NCBI GenBank assembly: GCA_029550525.1 | Contig: JAKPHF010000032.1 | Coordinates: forward strand, 1-64,000 | Length of the DNA: 64,000 nucleotides | Direction: 5' to 3' | Source: Planctomycetota bacterium | GTDB taxonomy: Bacteria; Planctomycetota; Phycisphaerae; UBA1845; PWPN01 | In this document: in pieces, positions 8,409 to 16,262 of the stretch | How the letters are laid out: each line of letters starts with the position of its first letter | Numbering within the stretch: position 1 is the stretch's first letter | The notes under the pieces: generated by a model | Seen by the model: only the letters and a program-made list of their open reading frames with translations | Told to the model about the DNA's origin: nothing | Database searches by the model: none | Translations under genes and position numbers: made by a program

Positions 8409-10607
8409 TCACAACCCGCACGTCGGGTCGGCGAGGACGCCCGGTCCGCTTCCGCAAGCGATGAACGCGTTCACATCGGTCAGATCAATGTCCCCGTCAC
8501 CGTCATGGTCGAAGCAGGCGCACAAGTCGGCCACTGTCCCGCCCTCGCCGGTGAAACACCGCTGCAGGACGGCGAAGTCGTTCTGATCGACATCCTTATC
8601 GCCATCGATGTCGGCAAACGGCCTATGGCACAACGGCCCGCTGACCACCTGGACGTGGTCCAGGTAGAAGAAGTCAGCGTTCGACGGATCTCCGGTCAGC
8701 GTCTGCTGCTCCACTACAGCCTTGACGATTCCCGTCCGCCACGCCACACCGATGAAACCTTCGATGGCCAGGTTGAGCCCGTTTCCTGACTCCATGGGGG
8801 GCGATACATGCGTCCGGCCGTTCACATCGACAATGCGCAGCACGAATCGGTTCGCCTGATGAGTGTCATCCAGGATCCACGCGCCGAAGCCTCCCACCGG
8901 CTTGTCGAACGTGAATTCGATGGCCGCCCCCACCACGTCCGCCGCGTTCCCGGCATAGGTCCGATTCAACATGACCCTGCCCTCCATCACTCCCGCCACA
9001 AACGGTTCGAAGAAGGGGTATATTTCGATCAGCCGGTCGCCGTTGACGCTCAGGTCGGCGGCGTTGTTCCCGTTCACGTCCAACAGATTGGGGCGAACTT
9101 GGACGTTCCCGGCGAACAGTGTGGACGGTTCATAGATGTACTCGTGGCCGAACTCGCTGAAGTCGAACTCGATGAACTTGCCCCCCACCGCGGCTTGAAA
9201 CTCCAGATCCCGACTCGGATCCGGCGTGGCATAGCTGCCGTCAGGCTCGACGAAAAACGTGGGGAACTCCTCGCAGCTCGCACTCCCCGAGCACTCCGGG
9301 TCCAAGCAGTCCACCAAACCATTGCCGTCGTTGTCGACTCCGTCATCACAGATCTCGACGCAGGTCGAATAGTCGGAGCATTCTGAATCGTTGCAGTCGA
9401 CGCGGCCGTCGGCATCATTGTCGATGCCGTCGGAGCAGTCTTCGGGGCAAGCCGCATCGTCGCTGCAGTCCGAGTCAGCGCAATCGACCAGACCGTCGCC
9501 GTCATTGTCCAGCCCGTCCGAGCAGAGGCGCTCCACAGTGCATCCAGTCTGCCCGAAACAGTCTGGATCGCTGCAGTCGCTCAAGCCGTCTCCGTCGTTG
9601 TCCAATCCGTCCGCACAGAACGTCTCGCCGCATTCGGGATGGTTCGCGTTGTTCTTGCAGTCCGGATCATCGCAGTCCACCAGTCCGTCACCGTTGTTGT
9701 CCACACCGTCCGTGCAGATCTCGGGACATGCCGGTGAGTCCGCACACTCGCCATCGTCGCAATCCACTTCGCCATCGTCGTTGTCGTCAATGCCGTTGTC
9801 GCAGATCTCCGGAGGGAATCGCCGGCCCACCTGCACATGGTCCAGATAGAAGAAGTCGGCGTTGCTCGCAGCGCCAGACAGCGTCTGCTGCTCGACGACC
9901 ACCCGGACGACGCCGACATCCGAGACGACGGCGATGAAACCCTCGACGGCCAGGTTGACGCCGTTGCCCGACTCGAGCACCGGCGAAGTGTACGTGGCCC
10001 CGTTAGACTCGGTGATTTTGAGCACGAACTGGCTTGGCTCGATGATGTCGTCCAGAATCCACGTGCCGAACCCTTCAACCGGCTCGGAGAACGTGAATTC
10101 CACGGCCGCCCCGACGAGGTCCCCCGAACCGGAGAAAGTCCGATTCAGAATGGCCGCTCCACCCGCTCCGGCACCGCCTTCCACGATCTCGGGCACGTCG
10201 GGTGTGATGTGGGGATACAGCTCGATCAACCGGTTGCCGTTGACCGTCAAATCTGCCGCGTTGTTCCCGTTCACGTCGAGCAGATTGGGCCGAACGCGAA
10301 CCGGACCGGCGAACAGGCTGGAGGGCTCCGTCAAGTATTCGTGCTCGAACTGAGCAAAATCAAACTCAGTGAATGGGAGCGTCAAGGCAGCCTGGAAAGC
10401 CAGGTCGCGCGTGGGATCAGCCTCCGTCAGGTTCCCATCCGGATGCACGAAGAACGTGACGGCCGCATCTGCCGTCGCAACGAACGTGCAGAGCACCAGG
10501 CACGCGGTCATACACCCCCGGCGGCCAACTCGCCGGACATCGCGCCAGGCAGCACCAGACGACCTGCCGTTGGCTATTGAACCGACCTTGAACATTCTGC
10601 TATCCAT
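8409..10607 (-). CDS. Secreted protein with two surface modules, six Cys/Asp calcium repeats and dockerin-like end
   Basis: 732 residues from ATG at 10607 (GGAGGG 6 bases upstream); a longer in-frame start at 10667 lacks such a site. Order: Arg-rich leader and hydrophobic export signal ([17 protein letters not shown]), surface module 1 (about 48-265), six [20 protein letters not shown] repeats (about 266-430), surface module 2 (about 433-650, beginning PTFFVEPDG), then a dockerin-like pair ([13 protein letters not shown] and [12 protein letters not shown]). Module 2 keeps [19 protein letters not shown] and [11 protein letters not shown]. It is an enlarged paralog of the downstream 506-residue gene, probably by module duplication. 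Extracellular calcium-stiffened binding protein is the likely role; no enzyme motif is seen. Confidence 0.78.
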   Translation of the reverse strand: MDSRMFKVGSIANGRSSGAAWRDVRRVGRRGCMTACLVLCTFVATADAAVTFFVHPDGNLTEADPTRDLAFQAALTLPFTEFDFAQFEHEYLTEPSSLFAGPVRVRPNLLDVNGNNAADLTVNGNRLIELYPHITPDVPEIVEGGAGAGGAAILNRTFSGSGDLVGAAVEFTFSEPVEGFGTWILDDIIEPSQFVLKITESNGATYTSPVLESGNGVNLAVEGFIAVVSDVGVVRVVVEQQTLSGAASNADFFYLDHVQVGRRFPPEICDNGIDDNDDGEVDCDDGECADSPACPEICTDGVDNNGDGLVDCDDPDCKNNANHPECGETFCADGLDNDGDGLSDCSDPDCFGQTGCTVERLCSDGLDNDGDGLVDCADSDCSDDAACPEDCSDGIDNDADGRVDCNDSECSDYSTCVEICDDGVDNDGNGLVDCLDPECSGSASCEEFPTFFVEPDGSYATPDPSRDLEFQAAVGGKFIEFDFSEFGHEYIYEPSTLFAGNVQVRPNLLDVNGNNAADLSVNGDRLIEIYPFFEPFVAGVMEGRVMLNRTYAGNAADVVGAAIEFTFDKPVGGFGAWILDDTHQANRFVLRIVDVNGRTHVSPPMESGNGLNLAIEGFIGVAWRTGIVKAVVEQQTLTGDPSNADFFYLDHVQVVSGPLCHRPFADIDGDKDVDQNDFAVLQRCFTGEGGTVADLCACFDHDGDGDIDLTDVNAFIACGSGPGVLADPTCGL

Positions 10608-10688
10608 ACGTTTCCCTCCGACCCGTGGTCGTATCCGTCTTTCGGAATGCCAGCCCCACACGGTCACCAGGCGTTTTACCTTACGCGA

Positions 10689-11477
10689 TCAGGCACGTCC
10701 TCTGCGCCGAACAAGCCCCGCCATGCCCAAGATCAGCAACAGTGCGGTTGCCGGCTCCGGGACCACATCGCCCACCTGGACGTGATCGAGATAGAAGAAA
10801 TCCGCGTTGCTGGGAGTGCCATCGAGTTTCTGCTGCCAGACGACGACTCGAGTAATTCCAACATCGGACACCACGCCGAGGAAGCCTTCGATGGCCAGGT
10901 TGGTCCCGTTCCCCGATTCCATCGCGGCCGACGTGAAGATCGCCCCACCGGCTTCCGTCACCTCGAGTACGAACTGGCTCGGCTCGATGATGTCATCCAT
11001 GATCCAGGTCCCGAAACCCCGAACCGGCTGGGAGAATGTAAATTCGACGGCTGCTCCGACCGCATCCCCGCTGCCTGCGAAAGTACGATTCAGCAGGGCC
11101 GCCCCGCCATTGGGGCTGCCTTCCACAATCCCGGGAACAGCGGGGACGATAACCGGATACGTCTCAATGAGACGGTTTCCGTTGACAGCCAGGTCCGCGG
11201 CGTTGTTGCCGTTCACGTCCAGGAGGTTGGGCCGAACCTGCACGGAACCGGCATAGAGATTGGACGGCTCCATGACGTACTCATGCCCGTATTGGATGAA
11301 GTCAAACTCAGTGAAAGCACCGACCGCAGCCTGGAACGGCAAGTCGCGAGTGGGATCCGCGGTGGTGAGATTCCCATCCGGATTCAAAAAGAAAACCGGG
11401 CTCGCCTGGGCCGTTACCGCCAGGACCGAGGATACCGCGATCGCCACTCCGTGCGCTTGAAGATTCTTGACGTGCAT
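10689..11477 (-). CDS. PEP-CTERM surface protein with the single-copy module
   Basis: 262 residues from ATG at 11477, with GGAGG nearby upstream; the frame stays open to 11582 but the extra part is unsupported. After a signal peptide (VAIAVSSVLAVTAQA) almost the whole protein is one copy of the ~215-residue module of the next two genes ([70 protein letters not shown]). It ends VVPEPATALLLILGMAGL followed by RRRGRA, a typical PEP-CTERM tripartite sorting signal for exosortase processing. No exosortase gene is in the window. This looks like the surface-anchored form of the module that its neighbours join to dockerin domains. Confidence 0.82.
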   Translation of the reverse strand: MHVKNLQAHGVAIAVSSVLAVTAQASPVFFLNPDGNLTTADPTRDLPFQAAVGAFTEFDFIQYGHEYVMEPSNLYAGSVQVRPNLLDVNGNNAADLAVNGNRLIETYPVIVPAVPGIVEGSPNGGAALLNRTFAGSGDAVGAAVEFTFSQPVRGFGTWIMDDIIEPSQFVLEVTEAGGAIFTSAAMESGNGTNLAIEGFLGVVSDVGITRVVVWQQKLDGTPSNADFFYLDHVQVGDVVPEPATALLLILGMAGLVRRRGRA

Positions 11478-11557
11478 GTCTCTCTCCTCCCGATATGCTT
11501 CCCCGCCGGCACGCGCCGGCGATGTATCTTGGTTTCGCCCCCCCCCGGCCTCGGCGT

Positions 11558-12511
11558 TCAACGCCGATCGAAGAACGTCCATCCGCGTTCGATGTGATCC
11601 GTGGTCCGCAGAATCTTGTCGCGATCCGTCCGGTCTTTCGGCAGCGCCGCATTCTCCGGCCCCGGCTTCAACGGCGTGAATTCGGGAGCCGCGACCGTTT
11701 CCCCGAGGCCGCCCTCTCGAGGGGGATTACGGTACTTCGGCCGCTGCTGGGCAGGAGCCGCCGCTCGCGTGCCGAACTCTTTGACCGCCGGGTCAACCGG
11801 CGAGGCCGCCAGGAAGTCCTTGATCCCGCTGGCGCTGCCGTCCATGTAAGCGACGTTGTAGTACAACATCTGCCCGCCGCGCTGAATCGGCGTGTGAGAC
11901 GGGAAGGGACCGAACGAGTCCCAGTAACCGGCAAACCCGTCCGCCGCAATGGACAAGCGCCCCTGCTTGAATTTTTCGTAGTCAGCCCCAACCCACTCCA
12001 GCCTGCCGGTGCTGGTCCGGGCATATCGCGGGCGGTATTCGTACGAGCCGTAAGCCCACCCGTGATCCGTCCCGAAGTTGCTCCAGGGATACAAGGCCGC
12101 GCCCGAGGACGCCCCGGGGCCACCCTTGTTCAACAGGCCGTTCGCCACCCCATCCGGGCAGTAGTACACATCCTCGTTATTGCCCACGTACTTCGGGAAA
12201 AGCATCCCCAACCGCGTGGCATGGCCGTACCCGGCCGCTCCCTGGACCCAAAGCGCTAACCCATCGGCCACGTGCTCGTTGTAATCGCTCCATTGCGGAG
12301 GTTTGCCACGGTAATCCGCCTGGTACGAGTACAACGCAACGCTGATCTGATGCAGGTTGTTCATGCACAGCGTCCATCGCGCCTGGCGCCGGGCCTGCTG
12401 CAAGGAGGGCATCAAGATCGCGATGAGCAGTGCAATAATCGCGACCACGACGAGAACTTCGATGAGCGTAAACGCCGTCCGCGCGCCGCCGGTGCCGATG
12501 GGTCGGTTCAT
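11558..12511 (-). CDS. Type II secretion/type IV-like pseudopilin (prepilin-type N-terminus)
   Basis: 317 residues. Short basic leader ending GGARTA, then the prepilin peptidase site and helix [20 protein letters not shown] with the conserved Glu at +5; cleavage and N-methylation at the Phe are expected. The globular part has QARWTLCMNNLHQISVALYSY, typical of DUF1559-like planctomycete pseudopilins, and ends MDGSASGIKDFLAA in place of the usual H-x9-DG motif. AGGA lies 7 bases before the ATG. It is the first gene after the LacI regulator (86 bp gap) and ahead of surface proteins, so it may serve a secretion pseudopilus or surface fibre specific to this locus. Confidence 0.87.
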   Translation of the reverse strand: MNRPIGTGGARTAFTLIEVLVVVAIIALLIAILMPSLQQARRQARWTLCMNNLHQISVALYSYQADYRGKPPQWSDYNEHVADGLALWVQGAAGYGHATRLGMLFPKYVGNNEDVYYCPDGVANGLLNKGGPGASSGAALYPWSNFGTDHGWAYGSYEYRPRYARTSTGRLEWVGADYEKFKQGRLSIAADGFAGYWDSFGPFPSHTPIQRGGQMLYYNVAYMDGSASGIKDFLAASPVDPAVKEFGTRAAAPAQQRPKYRNPPREGGLGETVAAPEFTPLKPGPENAALPKDRTDRDKILRTTDHIERGWTFFDRR

Positions 12512-12596
12512 GGGAGATCCTTTCAGTCCATACGCCTACCTTGACGTGTCTCAACCCAACCACACGGCTACCCAATCCCCGGAGCCGGTTAGGTGG

Positions 12597-13661
12597 TCAG
12601 GCCGATTCCCGGATAACCAGTTCCGGCTTGACGATCACGGTCTGTCGCGTCTTCGAGATACGTTGACCGTCAAGCAGACCGAAGAGCATGGTCACGATGG
12701 CTCGGGCTATGTCAGAGAGTTGCAGGTCGATCGTGGTGATCGCCGGATCCATGAAGCTCCCGAAGTCCAGATTATCGCATCCCACCACTGCCACGTCCTG
12801 TGGGACACGGTAACCTCTTTGTTTGAGCTGCGTTATGAGGCAACCGGCATACAAATCGTTCACTGCGACGATGCCGTCTGCCCCCTGCCGCTCCACGAGT
12901 TCGTCGATTGCCTGGGCGGCGATATCCGCATCCAGCGGCGCGGTCCAGTTGCGGCCCGTCCGCTCGGTCATGACCCACACCAGTTCATCCGCGCCGGCCC
13001 GGCCCGCCGCCTTGAGCGTGTCCTCGAAAGCCCGCCGGCGCTGAATGGCATAGGGAAGATTGGACTCACGAAACATCAGGCCGATGCGGCGTTTGCCGCG
13101 ATCGATCAGATGCTGAACGCCCAATCGCCCCGCCTCATAGAAGTCCGGCCCCACGTAGCAGCAGTTTTTCAGCGGCTTGCCGTCCGGACCGACCGGCGGC
13201 TCGTAGAAAACCAGATTGCGGAACCGAAACAACTCGGGCAGGAACACGCCGCGGCTGGCCAGGTGATTATGGAAAAAGCTGACCACCGCATCGACGCCGC
13301 GGGATTCGAAGTCGGCCAGATACTCCTTGACCTGCTCGGCCGACCCCACCGCATGCCCGACCATGAACCGCACGCCCCGCTCGGACGCGAGAACCTCCAT
13401 CTGCTCGATGAGTCGCAGATCGATCATCAGCTCGCTGGTCACCAGTACGCCAACCGAGTTGCTGCGCTTGCCGGCCAGTTGCCGGGCCGCCGCGTTGGGG
13501 CGATAGTTCAGTTCTCGAGCCGCCGACATGACCCGCTGGATCGTGCGCTCGGCAATCCGATGCCGCTCCGCGCGACCGCTCAGAACCGCCGACACGGTGG
13601 TACGCGACAAGTCCAGTTGCGCGGCGATGGTGGCTGCCGTGATGTGCCGCTGCGTCCGCAT
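12597..13661 (-). CDS. LacI-family transcriptional regulator
   Basis: 354 residues, the normal length. The N-terminal helix-turn-helix (about 4-55) contains ITAATIAAQLDLSRTTVSAV and the hinge region ARELNYRPNAAARQLAGKR. Residues ~60-354 form the periplasmic-binding-protein-like sensor: NSVGVLVTSELMID, GVQHLIDRGKRRIGLMF, DGIVAVNDLYAGCLITQLKQRG, VPQDVAVVGCDN and ITTIDLQLSDIARAIV. It is the first gene of the minus-strand cluster and its own promoter is overlaid by a CTAG array, so autoregulation and control of the downstream pseudopilin, surface and glycosidase genes are likely. The effector is presumably a sugar; its identity is unknown. Confidence 0.92.
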   Translation of the reverse strand: MRTQRHITAATIAAQLDLSRTTVSAVLSGRAERHRIAERTIQRVMSAARELNYRPNAAARQLAGKRSNSVGVLVTSELMIDLRLIEQMEVLASERGVRFMVGHAVGSAEQVKEYLADFESRGVDAVVSFFHNHLASRGVFLPELFRFRNLVFYEPPVGPDGKPLKNCCYVGPDFYEAGRLGVQHLIDRGKRRIGLMFRESNLPYAIQRRRAFEDTLKAAGRAGADELVWVMTERTGRNWTAPLDADIAAQAIDELVERQGADGIVAVNDLYAGCLITQLKQRGYRVPQDVAVVGCDNLDFGSFMDPAITTIDLQLSDIARAIVTMLFGLLDGQRISKTRQTVIVKPELVIRESA

Positions 13662-13706
13662 ATCCCGAGTCCGTCCCTGACCGACACTCGAGCGTGACAG
13701 GCTTGG

Positions 13707-13753
13707 CTAGAGCGCACTAGCTTGTGTGCTAGCACGTTCTAGCATCAGACTAG
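13707..13753. promoter_or_regulatory. Phased CTAG array, probable LacI-family operator cluster
   Basis: CTAG occurs five times, at 13707, 13717, 13729, 13739 and 13750, spaced 10, 12, 10 and 11 bp, so all lie on about one face of the helix. The middle copy is the perfect 10-bp palindrome GTGCTAGCAC (13726-13735). Several share the right half CTAGCA. The array covers the -10 element and the start of the lacI-type gene's transcript. Confidence 0.6.
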
Positions 13754-13775
13754 CACGGCGATCCGGCGCTGTCAA
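13747..13775 (-). promoter_or_regulatory. Sigma70-type promoter of the LacI-headed operon
   Basis: Minus-strand -35 TTGACA (13770-13775), 17-bp spacer, -10 TAGTCT (13747-13752). Transcription would begin near 13740, leaving an ~80-base leader before the regulator ATG at 13661. Confidence 0.65.
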
Positions 13776-14015
13776 GAAAAAAAACTGAGAATGAAATGGC
13801 CTCCGCCGAACCGGGCCTCGGGTCTCCCCCCTCTTTCCCGCATCCTCGGCTTTCCGCCGATGGTCCGGGAACGGCCCTCCGCCCCGCCCCCTGTCCCAGC
13901 AGATCCGCGGCCGCCCTTTGCCTTCCGTCCGCTTCGTTGCATCACTCCGTTGCGCTCAGTACGCTATTGCCTCACGGCATTCTTTGGTTTTCTCCACCCA
14001 AGCGAGTAAGGCACC
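13776..14015 (+). promoter_or_regulatory. Upstream region of the GH42-like gene, weak promoter candidate
   Basis: Short A-tract at 13776-13783, then GC-rich DNA with no gene. A weak plus-strand promoter, TTGCAT (13937-13942), 17 bp, TACGCT (13960-13965), is the only candidate upstream of the ATG at 14016. Otherwise nothing is recognised. Confidence 0.3.
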
Positions 14016-16241
14016 ATGACTCACTATTTCCCCCACATCGCTCCTTCCCGGCCTTGGCTGCGGAGCACCCGCTATTTGCTGGTCATTCTGGGTTGTCTGG
14101 CCGCGGAAGCATTGGGCAGCGGCGGTGCGCCGCCGGCGAGCGGGCCGGTTGACCGTCCCCAGAAGGAAGAGCGTCTTTCGTTCCAGGCGTACGACGCTTA
14201 TCGTCCGCGGGTGCATCTGAACGCCGACGTCGCCATGGTCTACGGCATCGATGAGTCCTTGCCGGATCGCATTCAAACCTGGCGCGACCGGGGTTACATC
14301 ATCCATGTGATGACCGGCGTCGCCTGGGGCGACTATCAGGACTACTACTTCGGCCGATGGGACGGCAAGAACCGCGAGGATGAAGCCCAGCGAATGAAAA
14401 ACGGGGAGGTCATCGGCCACGGCGGCGACGTGTACTACATGGCGCCCGGTGAGGACTACGGGCGGTATCTCTGCCAGGGCGTGCGGCGTGCTCTCGATGC
14501 CGGAGCCGAGGCCATTCACCTCGAAGAACCCGAGTTCTGGGTGCGGGCCGGCTGGTCGGGTAGCTTCAAGCGGCAATGGCAGAAGTTCTACGGCGAACCG
14601 TGGGTCGAACCCGACTCGTCACCGGATGCCCAATACCGCGCCAGCAAGCTGAAATACCACCTCTACAAGAAAACGCTTGCAGAGGTGTTCGATTTCGTCA
14701 AGACTTATGCCCAGCAGCATGGCCGCGACATCAAGTGCTACGTGCCCACCCATTCCATGATCAACTACGCCCATTGGGGAATCGTCAGTCCGGAGTCGTC
14801 GCTGCTCGAAGTCGGCGCGGACGGCTTCATCGCGCAGGTCTGGACCGGCACGGCTCGAACGCCCAACTACTACGACGGGCGAAAAGCCCAGCGGACGTTC
14901 GAAACCGCCTTCCTCGAGTATGGCGCCATGCAGAACATCGTCCGGGCCAGCGGCAAGCGCGTGTGGTATCTAAATGATCCCATCGAAGACAACCCGGGCC
15001 ACTCGTGGTGGGATTATCGCACGAACTGGGAAAGTACGCTGGTTGCTTCGCTCCTACAGCCGGAAGTATGGCACTATGAGATCATGCCCTGGCCGCATCG
15101 CATCTACGAGGGCCGTTATCCGGCCACGCAACCGGGCACCGGCACGGCAGGCGCAGACGTGCCGCGCATTCCCATCCCCGACGCATACGAGACCGAATTG
15201 CAGGCTGTCATCTCCGCCATGGGAGACATGTGCCAGCCAGCCGACCACGTGAGTTGGGAACACGTGGGTACGTTGCACACCGGCGTGCTCGTGAGCGATA
15301 CCCTCATGTTCCAGCGATTCGGCCCGGATGCATCCGACTCCGATCTTGGGCACTTCTACGGACTGGCGCTGCCGTTGCTCATGCGCGGGCTGCCGGTCGA
15401 GCCGGTGCAGATCGAGACCGCCGAACTGAGCCGCTACAAGACGCTGCTCCTGAGCTATGAGGGGCAAAAGCCGCCGAAGCCGGAGTTTCACGGCCATCTG
15501 GCGGCCTGGGTCAAAGCCGGCGGTGCACTCGTGGTCATCGATGATGATCGCGATCCGTTCCACAAGGTGCGCGAATGGTGGAACACGGCTCCGATGCACT
15601 ACGCCACGCCGCGCCACCATCTTTTCGACGCTCTGGGGCTTGCCCACGACGCCACTGGGCAACACACGATCGGCCGCGGCACGGTCATCTTCGACGCCAC
15701 CTCACCGTCGCGTCTGAGTCGCACGCCAGGCGGAGCCGAGCACGTGCGCGACGCCGTCAAGAAGGCCATGGCCGCCACCGGCCAAGAGTGGAAGGAGTCA
15801 CCCGCCCTCGTTCTCCGTCGCGGATCCTACATCATCGCAGCGGGTCTGGAGTTCGCGGCCGAAGCGTCGCCCGTCACGCTGAAAGGCCGATTCATCCCCT
15901 TGTTCGACCCCGATCAGCCCGTCATCCGGGAGTACCACGTCGGTCCCGGCACCCGCGGGCTGCTCGTGGATCTCGATCGATATCCGAAGGACTACGTTGG
16001 CGTGGTCGCCGCCGCGTGCCGCGTCACCAACCAGGTCGTGACCGACGAAACCGTTACGTTCGATACCATCGGCCAGGCCGAGACCGCCGCCGTCATCAGC
16101 GTCCTCATGCCGCAACCACCCCGGTACTCCACCATCAACGGCGCGCCCCTGGTGCCCGGCTCGAGCGACTATGCTGACGGCGTGTTCCGCATGCGGTTCC
16201 CCAATCTCGCCCAGACCATCCGCGTCGTGATCACGCGATAG
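14016..16241 (+). CDS. Secreted GH42-like putative glycosidase with amidotransferase-like domain
   Basis: 741 residues with an export signal (LRSTRYLLVILGCLAAEALG). Residues ~50-400 look like a TIM barrel: HLNADVAMVYGIDESLP, GYIIHVMTGVAWGDYQDYYFGRWDG, AIHLEEPEFWVRAGW (the EE/E cluster is a catalytic candidate), IKCYVPTHSMINYAHWG. Residues ~420-545 (LHTGVLVSDTLMFQRFG, YKTLLLSYEGQKP, WVKAGGALVVIDDD) resemble the GATase-like trimerisation domain of GH42 beta-galactosidases, followed by a C-terminal beta-rich part. The domain order is that of GH42, but sequence-level membership is not proven. It converges with the DUF4965-type gene, with 21 bp between stops. Confidence 0.6.
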   Translation: MTHYFPHIAPSRPWLRSTRYLLVILGCLAAEALGSGGAPPASGPVDRPQKEERLSFQAYDAYRPRVHLNADVAMVYGIDESLPDRIQTWRDRGYIIHVMTGVAWGDYQDYYFGRWDGKNREDEAQRMKNGEVIGHGGDVYYMAPGEDYGRYLCQGVRRALDAGAEAIHLEEPEFWVRAGWSGSFKRQWQKFYGEPWVEPDSSPDAQYRASKLKYHLYKKTLAEVFDFVKTYAQQHGRDIKCYVPTHSMINYAHWGIVSPESSLLEVGADGFIAQVWTGTARTPNYYDGRKAQRTFETAFLEYGAMQNIVRASGKRVWYLNDPIEDNPGHSWWDYRTNWESTLVASLLQPEVWHYEIMPWPHRIYEGRYPATQPGTGTAGADVPRIPIPDAYETELQAVISAMGDMCQPADHVSWEHVGTLHTGVLVSDTLMFQRFGPDASDSDLGHFYGLALPLLMRGLPVEPVQIETAELSRYKTLLLSYEGQKPPKPEFHGHLAAWVKAGGALVVIDDDRDPFHKVREWWNTAPMHYATPRHHLFDALGLAHDATGQHTIGRGTVIFDATSPSRLSRTPGGAEHVRDAVKKAMAATGQEWKESPALVLRRGSYIIAAGLEFAAEASPVTLKGRFIPLFDPDQPVIREYHVGPGTRGLLVDLDRYPKDYVGVVAAACRVTNQVVTDETVTFDTIGQAETAAVISVLMPQPPRYSTINGAPLVPGSSDYADGVFRMRFPNLAQTIRVVITR

Positions 16242-16262
16242 TGCTGGGAGCAGGGAAAACCG

